NCBI RefSeq assembly: GCF_007676705.1
Contig: NZ_VEBF01000003.1
Coordinates: forward strand, 1 to 64,000
Origin: Paenibacillus xylanexedens
GTDB lineage: Bacteria; Bacillota; Bacilli; Paenibacillales; Paenibacillaceae
Length of the DNA: 64,000 nucleotides
Direction: 5' to 3'
Position 1 is the first letter of the stretch, and every line of letters begins with the position of its first letter. A program made the translations under genes and the position numbers. Shown here one piece after another: positions 17,862 through 25,562 of the stretch. Below the pieces are notes generated by a model. It saw only the letters and a program-made list of their open reading frames with translations. It was not told the DNA's origin and made no database searches.

Positions 17862-18400
17862 AGTCTATGGCCTCCTACTATCGAATAAATATATAAACCG
17901 CTCGACGGATCAAAGTATATCTCATTAAAGTTTTTATAATCGATTAGTTGCTTGGGAGACAGTATATATTGCACACCCGTTTTTTCCAAATCATTTGTAT
18001 TGAGTTCTATGTTGAAAGAATCGGTACTCATTAATTGGAAAGAAATAGGCTCATTTGTACAACTCACTTTTACATGTGCGTATCGATTATATACATCCGT
18101 ATACTCGCCAATTACATCCATTTCCCTCCATTGGTTTAGGTCAGGTAAAAAATGAACGCTATTAAAGGTTTTTGCACCTAATGACAATAGATACTGACCA
18201 TTTACCAGACTATCTAATGCGATCCATTTAGCTTGCTCATCCTTCCGGATGATCTCTGTTATCTTTCTAGCAATAGGTCTGTCAAAGATATCACCCGTAC
18301 CAGAGGATATTGGATTAACCCCAACACCTGATGTAAAAATCAGAGCAGCCATACAAACCACAAAAGTTTTTTTCATCCCTCTTAGTATTATGAAATTCAT
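17858..18400 (-). pseudogene. Orphan C-terminal domain of a large multi-TM glycan-modifying protein (likely truncated)
   Basis: The 180-residue product has one hydrophobic helix (~12-30) followed by a soluble domain. Segments such as WIALDSLVNGQYLLSLGAKT, YNRYAHVKVSC and GVQYILSPKQL resemble, from memory, the extracytoplasmic tail of large (over 600-residue) DUF7657-like polytopic proteins linked to glycan decoration. The many N-terminal helices are missing. Neither possible start has a good ribosome site: the first ATG has none, and the second abuts GAGGG. It may be a remnant or a minimal stand-alone domain. It is wedged between the GT-C gene and the GacI-like GT2 gene. Confidence 0.5.
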
Positions 18401-18451
18401 AAATATAAAATAAAGTTGGATAAATAAATCCCCTAAGTAGGACTTAAAATA

Positions 18452-19846
18452 TTAATAGTATCTACTGTATATCAGACCAATTGACATTAAATTTAATACA
18501 ACCATTAACAATCCAGCTGAATAGTAAACGTAATTTTTAAATCTTTCAGGGAAAATGAATCTAAAACCAAATAAAAGAATTAAATTAAATGGGACTAGTG
18601 AGGTTAAAATGTATCTCCCTTGTAGCATGAAATTATGATATTCAGCGAAATAAACAATTTCCACTATATAAAGGAACGCTAAGTTCCCGATCACAAATAT
18701 CAAGCTGAATAAAACATATTTGTAATTTTCTTTTTTACGAATAATCCCGTAAATCGAACCAATAATTCCAATAACCATTGCTAGTGCAATGATTGTATAG
18801 ATCAATTTCGGATAAAACTCTGTATCTAGCCAACCGAATTTTGCCCAATACATTTTTACCCAAACATCAAAAAATCTCTCTCTGCCAGCTTCATTAAACA
18901 TAGCATTTTGGAGATACCATGCTAATCCGTGTGTTGGATCTCCTTCAGGCTGAAAAGCAACCCCACCAGTAAATGATCCATACTGGATATAACTAAAGAT
19001 CATCCATGGTAAGTACACAAAGAACATCGGAACAGCAACGAACGAAGCTGATTTCAGTGCATATGCCCATCCATATTTTATGATAAAAACTATGAGGGCA
19101 ATCAATAATATTATACCGCAAACATATACCATATGAGCTTTTATGATTAAACCAAAGCCCGCTAGTATTCCTCCTATGATTAAACTCGTTTTTTTACTTT
19201 GCACAGTAACTATGTGCAACAACCAGTATAGAAGAGCAATAGTTGCAACGTCCATCATTATGTCGTTATTAACAGCTGCTCCAACCATAGAGAACATAGG
19301 CTGCATCCCCGTCATGATCGCCAGTATAATAGCCAGGAAATTAGACTTAGGTTCAATTCTTTTTCCTATAAAATAAGCTAATGTAACGGCTACCAAACCA
19401 AGAATGACTGATAGTATTCTCACAGCATATAACCGGAATAAAATTGATGCTCCATAACCTAACTTATATACTAGAGAAGCGAAAAAATAATATCCAGGTG
19501 GATAACCTGCAGCAAGGTTACTTCCTGATGCAGTTCGCATTTCTGGATTGCTATTTTCCGGAGTATATAGCAACTCGTAGATATTTGGGTTAATACTGAA
19601 TTTAACATCTGAATTAAACGCAATATCGTTCATTTTAACTGCCATAGTAAATAAATTCAGTTCATGAGAGTAAGACTGATCACTTGCTTGAATCGGTACT
19701 TTATTTTCTTCTCCCATGTACTGTACGTAAGCAAAATGAACATGCTCATCAGGATTTTGCAGTGGCGGTATAATATATACCCAAACGATTCCTTTTACCA
19801 ACATAACAAATAAGACGATCCACAGTGACAGATATTTCTTAAACAA
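18452..19846 (-). CDS. DUF2142-type GT-C membrane glycosyltransferase
   Basis: The 464-residue polytopic protein has about 11-12 helices. The first external loop holds PPLQNPDEHVHFAYVQYMGE, the DEH signature of DUF2142 proteins and the position of the acidic catalytic residue in GT-C enzymes. Later a large loop has AGYPPGYYFFASL. GT-C enzymes use undecaprenyl-P-sugars on the outer face, so it is the natural acceptor-side partner of the GT2/DUF2304/flippase genes downstream. Start TTG with GGAGG seven bases upstream. It is the first gene of the run that continues to rfbD. Confidence 0.82.
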   Translation of the reverse strand: MFKKYLSLWIVLFVMLVKGIVWVYIIPPLQNPDEHVHFAYVQYMGEENKVPIQASDQSYSHELNLFTMAVKMNDIAFNSDVKFSINPNIYELLYTPENSNPEMRTASGSNLAAGYPPGYYFFASLVYKLGYGASILFRLYAVRILSVILGLVAVTLAYFIGKRIEPKSNFLAIILAIMTGMQPMFSMVGAAVNNDIMMDVATIALLYWLLHIVTVQSKKTSLIIGGILAGFGLIIKAHMVYVCGIILLIALIVFIIKYGWAYALKSASFVAVPMFFVYLPWMIFSYIQYGSFTGGVAFQPEGDPTHGLAWYLQNAMFNEAGRERFFDVWVKMYWAKFGWLDTEFYPKLIYTIIALAMVIGIIGSIYGIIRKKENYKYVLFSLIFVIGNLAFLYIVEIVYFAEYHNFMLQGRYILTSLVPFNLILLFGFRFIFPERFKNYVYYSAGLLMVVLNLMSIGLIYSRYY

Positions 19847-19872
19847 GTAAAGTCCTCCTTTGCACCTCCTAA

Positions 19873-19901
19873 ATGTTACACGATTTTTCTAAATGGGACA
19901 A
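19873..19901 (-). promoter_or_regulatory. Possible promoter for the GT-C to rfbD transcription unit
   Basis: On the minus strand TTGTCC (19896-19901) and TAACAT (19873-19878) have 17-bp spacing, four of six matches each. They lie about 30 bp before the TTG start codon. Weak, but it is the best candidate in this 125-bp gap. Confidence 0.35.
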
Positions 19902-19939
19902 TGATAAGGTATTTGTATCACATTCAACATTTATTCAAA

Positions 19940-19971
19940 TAAAAAGCTGTCCATTTGGACGACTTTTATTG
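19940..19971 (-). terminator. Probable intrinsic terminator
   Basis: On the minus strand AAAGTCGTCC-AAAT-GGACAGCTTT forms a stem with a small internal mismatch, followed by TTTATTTG. It directly follows the stop codon at 19972, ending transcription from the exporter operon side. Confidence 0.6.
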
Positions 19972-20184
19972 TTATTCTTCTAGTGTTGCAATTACCTCAT
20001 TAACTAACTGAAGCTTTTCTGTATATTCAGAAAGTTGAGATTCGTATTTAACCAAATTCTCTTTTAAAGCATCAACATCAGTCCAAGAGAGTCGATTCTC
20101 AATTAAAAATGCAGCTTCTGTAATCCTTTTCTCTATGCGCCCAATCTGCAAGTCCTCAAACATTTCTTTTACGCCCGCATTCAT
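19972..20184 (-). CDS. Small hypothetical coiled-coil protein
   Basis: A 70-residue frame, charged and almost wholly helical (LKENLVKYESQLSEYTEKLQ), with no membrane segment or known motif. The ribosome site is weak. It is followed at once by a terminator, which supports a real transcript end. It lies between that terminator and an IS630 scar, so it may be a leftover of a larger gene broken by the insertion. Function unknown. Confidence 0.4.
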   Translation of the reverse strand: MNAGVKEMFEDLQIGRIEKRITEAAFLIENRLSWTDVDALKENLVKYESQLSEYTEKLQLVNEVIATLEE

Positions 20185-20238
20185 CTAAAGTGATTCAGCC
20201 TTTTTGAGAAAGAATCCAAGGTTGCAATTTTTTTGTTT

Positions 20239-20373
20239 GCCAAATACAGCCCGGAACTTAATCCCGTAGAAGATCTGTGGAAGTGGCTCAAGCAGGATAT
20301 CGTGAACAATGTATTTTTCCGGATGTTCTACGTCAATCGCTCTCATGTAACAAAATCGAAATTTATAAATCAC
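20239..20373 (+). pseudogene. IS630-family transposase remnant (C-terminal fragment)
   Basis: A plus-strand frame encodes AKYSPELNPVEDLWKWLKQD followed by IVNNVFF and MFY, then decays. YSPxLNPxExxW is the end of the DDE domain of IS630/Tc1-mariner transposases, including the catalytic Glu. Only ~45 residues remain; the rest of the transposase and clear terminal repeats are gone. It runs against the direction of all surrounding glycan genes and marks an old insertion and deletion between the two gene blocks. Confidence 0.75.
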
Positions 20374-20437
20374 AATCAACCGTTATTCTCAAGTCATTTT
20401 GATCGGCTTATACTTCAGGTATATTTTTTAGTTCAAA

Positions 20438-22708
20438 CTATATAATAGAAAAGTCCTCTTTCACTCTGCTCAAATTTGGATTGTAATAAGGATCATTGTC
20501 TAGAATATCACCCCATTTTTCTCTCATAAAGTCCATTTCACTCTTGAATCGCCTTTGCTTTTCAGGGGTATCCTCATATCCTCTACTTTTGGATTCATAA
20601 TGATACAATTGCACTTGTGGTAGCCAAATATTACGATAGCCTTCTTTATAAACCTTCAAGCAAAAATCCACGTCATTAAACGCAACTTGGAGACTTTCCT
20701 CAAGTCCACCTACTTCCTGGTAAATCTCCTTTTTAATCATCAAGCAAGCCGCAGTGACGGCCGTATAATTGCTGATCATCTTCAACCGGCTAAAATATCC
20801 GTTCTCAGATGCCCTAAAATGTTTATGGCTGTGGCCTGCTACTCCACCAATACCGAGCACAACGCCAGCATGTTGTATCGTATTATCCGGATAGTAAAGA
20901 CATGCACCTACTGCTCCAATTTCGGATCTCAAAGCCTGACTTGCCATTTCAGTCAGCCAGTTAGGAGTAATCACTTCGACATCATTATTCAGCAGAAGGA
21001 TTAGTTCTCCACGTGTTTGTTTCACACCAAAATTATTAATTTTAGAATAATTAAAGGGAACGTCATATTCACAGTATCGAAAACGATTTGGTTGTGCCTC
21101 AACCCATTTTTTGTAGACTTCAAAGGTATCTAAAGTATCGCTACCGTTGTCCACGACTAGCACTTCATAGTTAGAATAGGTAGTCTTGTTGAAAATAGAA
21201 TCCAAGCATTTATCTAATACATCAGCTAGATTTTTATTAGGAATTACAATTGACACAAACGGTTCTTGCTCTAATTTATAATTCACTTGGTAAAGATTAG
21301 GAATCCCTTCGATTCCTTCTACCCACCCGTTAACCTTTCTTCTACTCAATGCATCTTCTAAGGCCTTCATACCAGAGATATGAGTATAGCTTTTGGAAGA
21401 ACCCTGAAATGCTGTGGACCCAGCAATTGTTCTCCAGTGGTACAAGATTTTGGGAATATGATAAATCTTTTCAGTCAGTTCGCTAACTCTCAATACAAGA
21501 TCGTAATCCTGACTTCCTTCATACCCTTTTCTAAAGCCACCTACTTGGTCTATCAGACTTTTGCGGTATATACTGAAATGACAGGTGTACATTTGGGATA
21601 GCAAAAGATCTGGAGACCAATCCGGCTTGAAATACGGAGAGTGGCGGACACCTTCTTCACTGATTTTATCTTCGTCACTATAGACTATGTCAGCTTCGGG
21701 GTGTTGATTAAGAAGCTTAACATTTTCATACAAGGCATTAATAGTAAGTTCATCATCATGATCTAGCAGACCTATGTATTCCCCTGTCGCTACATCTAGT
21801 GCTGAATTTGATGACTCTGATATATGCCCATTTTTATCACGAAAAACCACCTTGATTCGACTGTCTTTTTGCGCGTATTCATTCAATACCTTTTTAATAT
21901 GAGGTTTGTCGGAAGCATCATCGGCGATGCAAAGTTCCCAGTTAGGATAAAGTTGGTTTAAAACCGAATCAATACATAGACGGAGCCACTTTTCTTCAAC
22001 ATTATAGACAGGAACAATAATCGATATAAGAGGCTTGTATGCCATTCGCTCGATTTCATCTTTAATTCTTTTGATATCAATAGATGTCAGCGCTTGATTT
22101 GCAATCCAGCTTTCATAGCTCCCTGTAGATCCAATGGCATGATGGCCGGTATAGGCTTTAAACTTAGACCAAGTAGCCTTAAGGCCACTTGTCCGCAAAG
22201 TTTGAAAACCTTTCTTCAACAGCTGAAGAGTTACTTGATTTGTTAGTCCTTTTCGGTGAATGATTTTCCAGGCAAAACCAAGGACCATTTTAATTCGTGT
22301 CGTTTTTTTCAACTGTACATTCGTAAACATGAACTCTGCTTCATCTTCACCCGGATCAATTCTCAAATTTTGAGTTCCCGGAGGAATATAAACCGTAACT
22401 TCACGTTTCACAAACCCCTTCGGAATAGTAGAAAAAGTAAGGCTTTCTGACTCAGAAAATCCGTTCCCCTGATCCCAGTACATCTTAAGAGGGATAACGG
22501 ACTTCGCTTCAGATTCCCATTTAATCTTGTTCCAACCTGAAAAATACCTTCCAGTTACCAAGAAAGATGGATCGTTTCCAGTCGAGATCCATTTCTCATT
22601 TTTCATTTCTAAATGAGAAATAGGCTTTAGCCTTGCTCTTGTTTTAATTCCGAGTAATCCTGCTAAAGCAGGTTCAATCCGATTCTTCATCACACTTCTG
22701 ATGCTCAA
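20438..22708 (-). CDS. Dual-domain GT2 glycosyltransferase with N-terminal beta-sandwich module
   Basis: The 756-residue protein carries two GT2 domains in tandem. The first (~227-440) has SIIVPVYNVEEKWL, CIADDASD, LLDHDDEL and SQDYDLVLR. The second (~482-740) has SIVIPNKNLADVLD, VVDNGSD, LLLNNDVEV and FNDVDFCLK. Residues ~48-136 form a beta-rich module (WDQGNGFSESES ... LRIDPGEDEAEF) that recurs in two neighbouring proteins. The start is taken as TTG at 22708, with AGGGGGA seven bases before; the frame is open 12 codons further but overlaps no good site. Such double enzymes polymerise two linkages, as in WsaE of Geobacillus. The last gene of the exporter operon. Confidence 0.9.
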   Translation of the reverse strand: MSIRSVMKNRIEPALAGLLGIKTRARLKPISHLEMKNEKWISTGNDPSFLVTGRYFSGWNKIKWESEAKSVIPLKMYWDQGNGFSESESLTFSTIPKGFVKREVTVYIPPGTQNLRIDPGEDEAEFMFTNVQLKKTTRIKMVLGFAWKIIHRKGLTNQVTLQLLKKGFQTLRTSGLKATWSKFKAYTGHHAIGSTGSYESWIANQALTSIDIKRIKDEIERMAYKPLISIIVPVYNVEEKWLRLCIDSVLNQLYPNWELCIADDASDKPHIKKVLNEYAQKDSRIKVVFRDKNGHISESSNSALDVATGEYIGLLDHDDELTINALYENVKLLNQHPEADIVYSDEDKISEEGVRHSPYFKPDWSPDLLLSQMYTCHFSIYRKSLIDQVGGFRKGYEGSQDYDLVLRVSELTEKIYHIPKILYHWRTIAGSTAFQGSSKSYTHISGMKALEDALSRRKVNGWVEGIEGIPNLYQVNYKLEQEPFVSIVIPNKNLADVLDKCLDSIFNKTTYSNYEVLVVDNGSDTLDTFEVYKKWVEAQPNRFRYCEYDVPFNYSKINNFGVKQTRGELILLLNNDVEVITPNWLTEMASQALRSEIGAVGACLYYPDNTIQHAGVVLGIGGVAGHSHKHFRASENGYFSRLKMISNYTAVTAACLMIKKEIYQEVGGLEESLQVAFNDVDFCLKVYKEGYRNIWLPQVQLYHYESKSRGYEDTPEKQRRFKSEMDFMREKWGDILDNDPYYNPNLSRVKEDFSII

Positions 22709-22733
22709 AACCAGTCCCCCTAAACCTTTATCT

Positions 22734-24335
22734 TCATCTTCCAAATAACTTTTTAATCAGTCTAACAATTTTCCAATATTTGGAATCGTTAATATCCTGA
22801 AGTTGTTGGTGAGCTTTATTAAATTCTGATTCCAAAGTTTCATATTCTCGATTTCGGTCCTCTAATGCCTGCTTTACTTCCATTATCGATTGCTCGATCT
22901 GTTGAATCTCCTGCTGATGCAACTGCTCGATTTTCTGCTTGTTTAGTTCAGATTGATGAAGTTGATTGTTAAGATTGCGAATTTCATCCAACCTATTATT
23001 GGACTCAAACGTTATTTGCTTGTTGTTTTCTTGTAGTCGGCTAACTCCAAGAAACGCCTTCTCAACTTCCAAAATCAGCTTTCGTTCATCTTTTGTTAAC
23101 GATGTAACGTCAAAACTAATCGAATCAATTGAAACTGGTTTGGAAAAGTTCAATATGAGAAAAGGATCGTCGTTTGAAAATCCATATATACCGTCAAAAG
23201 AGTATATATAGTTCCCATCCTCGAAGTACTCTTCAACCAGCTCTCCTTGTAGATTTCGAATTGTTATATTATCAAATTTAAATATACCCTTTCGATCAGA
23301 AGGGTCAATTCGTATAGACTTAATCGGTTCCACTCTACTATCGTTCCACAAAAACTTATTAATAGGCCTATTTTCGTCTACATCGATTTTAAAGCTTTCT
23401 TCCTCATTGAACCCTTTACCGCTATCTGTAAATACTTGAATTTTATCTTGTACACTTTTATCCTGTACTTCTGTCTCAACAGATTTTTTATTAACAAGCA
23501 TAGTCGCCAAAGAAAAGAATGTTGCCTTAAATCTTTGCAATTCTTCAAGATGTCTTGGCGCCATGTTAATCCGACTTCTCTTTTCAATAAGCTCCGACAT
23601 TCCACGATCTTTGCTGCAAATATAAATTTTCCGGTAAGAATCTTCAGCATAATCTTCAGCAAAAATATTTGCATTGTAAAAGCGATCTAGCTCCATACGA
23701 TAGTACTGCAACTCTGGAAAACAGGCGGCCACAAAATGAATCTCCATCATACTTTCCCAGATTGGTAGGCTGCCATGAGAAAGAACTCGATAATTCACCC
23801 CCAATTTATCCAAAAACATTTCGAGATCCTTTTGTACAGGAAGTCCATTTTCAAAATGTTCAGCCAACCAGCGATAATCTTCTTGAACCAAAGATTTATA
23901 TACAGCATTCGTCCTGCGTTCTGCTTCACTCACCAATGGAGAAGCAAAAGGAGCCGTGATTACATAAAATTCGCTGCTTACTCGCTGGATTTCACTAATA
24001 AAGTCATCCCGTTTATCACTTGGAATATGCTCAAATACATCCAAAGCTACAACTACATCAAAATAACCATCTGGAAACTCCATTTGAGTTGCGTCTCCAA
24101 GGATGTAATCCGGATGTTTTTGCAGATCCGTCGGCAGTTCGATATCCAAATACTTAATTGAATCTCGAGGAAGAAACTTTTCTAAATTACGGTGTTCGTT
24201 AGCACCAACTTCAAGTATTGTAAATTGTTCGTTTGCTTTTCTCATACTCTCTATTGCATCCGCTACATTTTTATATCGCTGATACTGGTCGAACGCTACA
24301 TTGTTATAATGTTGATCGGATAAAGGACTATTCAC
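22734..24335 (-). CDS. Class I methyltransferase with beta-module and C-terminal coiled coil (WbdD-like chain terminator candidate)
   Basis: The 533-residue protein begins with a SAM-dependent Rossmann methyltransferase (~15-240): motif I ILEVGANE, LGDATQMEFPDGYFDVVVALD, and FEHIP. Residues ~297-410 are beta-rich and include the same module as its neighbours (SGKGFNEEES ... IRIDPSDRKG). Residues ~425-520 are a long coiled coil, ending in a basic amphipathic tail (YWKIVRLIKKLFGR). Methyltransferase, coiled-coil ruler and membrane-binding tail is the order of WbdD, which caps and measures O-antigen chains in E. coli O8/O9a. The capping role is inferred. GTGA overlap with wzt. Confidence 0.82.
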   Translation of the reverse strand: MNSPLSDQHYNNVAFDQYQRYKNVADAIESMRKANEQFTILEVGANEHRNLEKFLPRDSIKYLDIELPTDLQKHPDYILGDATQMEFPDGYFDVVVALDVFEHIPSDKRDDFISEIQRVSSEFYVITAPFASPLVSEAERRTNAVYKSLVQEDYRWLAEHFENGLPVQKDLEMFLDKLGVNYRVLSHGSLPIWESMMEIHFVAACFPELQYYRMELDRFYNANIFAEDYAEDSYRKIYICSKDRGMSELIEKRSRINMAPRHLEELQRFKATFFSLATMLVNKKSVETEVQDKSVQDKIQVFTDSGKGFNEEESFKIDVDENRPINKFLWNDSRVEPIKSIRIDPSDRKGIFKFDNITIRNLQGELVEEYFEDGNYIYSFDGIYGFSNDDPFLILNFSKPVSIDSISFDVTSLTKDERKLILEVEKAFLGVSRLQENNKQITFESNNRLDEIRNLNNQLHQSELNKQKIEQLHQQEIQQIEQSIMEVKQALEDRNREYETLESEFNKAHQQLQDINDSKYWKIVRLIKKLFGR

Positions 24336-25552
24336 TTAACCACGTCCCATTCATGATTGATATAGACCAAGCCTTCAGAAAAATACTTATTGGCAATCTT
24401 AAATGAAAGTATACTTTCCTGATAATTGAGACAAACGATTCCTTCGTTGTTAAAAAGCCCTACATCTATGGAATAAGTCCCCCCAAGCAATGGAATTGTT
24501 GGAATAACATATTTCACTCGATGTTTCCCTCTCTTTGTAGGAATTGAAACCTTCTCAAGGAATGTATTTGGACCAAAAATATAGTCGCGATTTGGAGTGT
24601 AAATAGCTACACCCAGGAGCAAATCGGGAATTTCAGGCTCGTATACATCATAGTCAATCTCGACTTCGAGCCTTTCATGTGTTCTAAAATTCTCCTTATT
24701 TATATGAGCCTCTGTTATATAAGCCAAAATATCCGGATTCTCAGGCAAAACAAGCTCCTCTATCGTCTGATTCTCTTGAATATCTAAAGTCACATTTCGC
24801 TTTTCAACATGGTCTTCTGTATAGTTTTTCATAAAATCTTCATAGTGATCGACAACTTCACTTGCATCACCAATAGCTTCAACTACCCCATCCTTAATCC
24901 ACACCGCTTTATTACAAAACCTCTTTACTTGCTCCACTGCATGCGATACAAAAAGAATAGTTGTCCCTTTTGATTTTAGTTCCTTCATCTTATCGATACA
25001 TTTTGTTTGAAATCTGATGTCTCCTACGGCCAACGCCTCATCTACAATCAGAATATCTGGATCCACATTAATGGAAACGGCAAAAGCAAGTCTCGCGAAC
25101 ATTCCACTTGAATATACCTTGACCGGTTGATCGATAAAAGTACCAATATCAGCGAACTCAATAATCGCTGCTATTCTCGGCTCCATTTCTTCCCTCGAAT
25201 ATCCCATCATAAGTCCATTCAGATAAATGTTTTCTCTGCCTGTATATTCTGGATTAAAACCAGCGCCAAGCTCAAGTATTGCTGCAATCTTCCCATTAAC
25301 TTGGATGTTCCCGCTGGTTGGTGATAACACACCTGTAATCATCTTCAACAAGGTCGACTTGCCCGATCCGTTTTTTCCCAATATTCCTAGCGCATCACCT
25401 TTTTCAACTGAAAAGGTAACCCCATTCAGAGCAGAGAATTCACGATGATATTTTTTTTTAGTGATAGACAAAGCTTCTTTCAATCTATCTGCCGGTTTAT
25501 CATAAAGTTTATACGTTTTAACTACTTGCTCAATTTCAATTATAGGCTCCAT
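24332..25552 (-). CDS. wzt: ABC exporter ATPase Wzt/TagH-like with C-terminal glycan-binding domain
   Basis: The 406-residue protein has a nucleotide-binding domain (~1-240) with Walker A GILGKNGSGKST, the TagH/Wzt-type LELGAGFNPEYTGRENIYLNG, signature YSSGMFARLAFA, Walker B ILIVDEALAVGD and the switch His in FVSHAVEQ. The C-terminal ~150 residues form a beta-sandwich like Wzt-C domains, which in O8/O9a systems recognise the capped end of the glycan before export. The ATG at 25552 is seven bases after GGAG; another ATG lies one codon upstream. It follows the wzm stop by 10 bp. Confidence 0.93.
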   Translation of the reverse strand: MEPIIEIEQVVKTYKLYDKPADRLKEALSITKKKYHREFSALNGVTFSVEKGDALGILGKNGSGKSTLLKMITGVLSPTSGNIQVNGKIAAILELGAGFNPEYTGRENIYLNGLMMGYSREEMEPRIAAIIEFADIGTFIDQPVKVYSSGMFARLAFAVSINVDPDILIVDEALAVGDIRFQTKCIDKMKELKSKGTTILFVSHAVEQVKRFCNKAVWIKDGVVEAIGDASEVVDHYEDFMKNYTEDHVEKRNVTLDIQENQTIEELVLPENPDILAYITEAHINKENFRTHERLEVEIDYDVYEPEIPDLLLGVAIYTPNRDYIFGPNTFLEKVSIPTKRGKHRVKYVIPTIPLLGGTYSIDVGLFNNEGIVCLNYQESILSFKIANKYFSEGLVYINHEWDVVK

Positions 25553-25562
25553 CATTTCACTC

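Noticed and set aside
22256..24161. Several short plus-strand frames opposite the GT2 and methyltransferase genes
   Set aside because: Short, lacking motifs and ribosome sites, and fully inside supported minus-strand genes.
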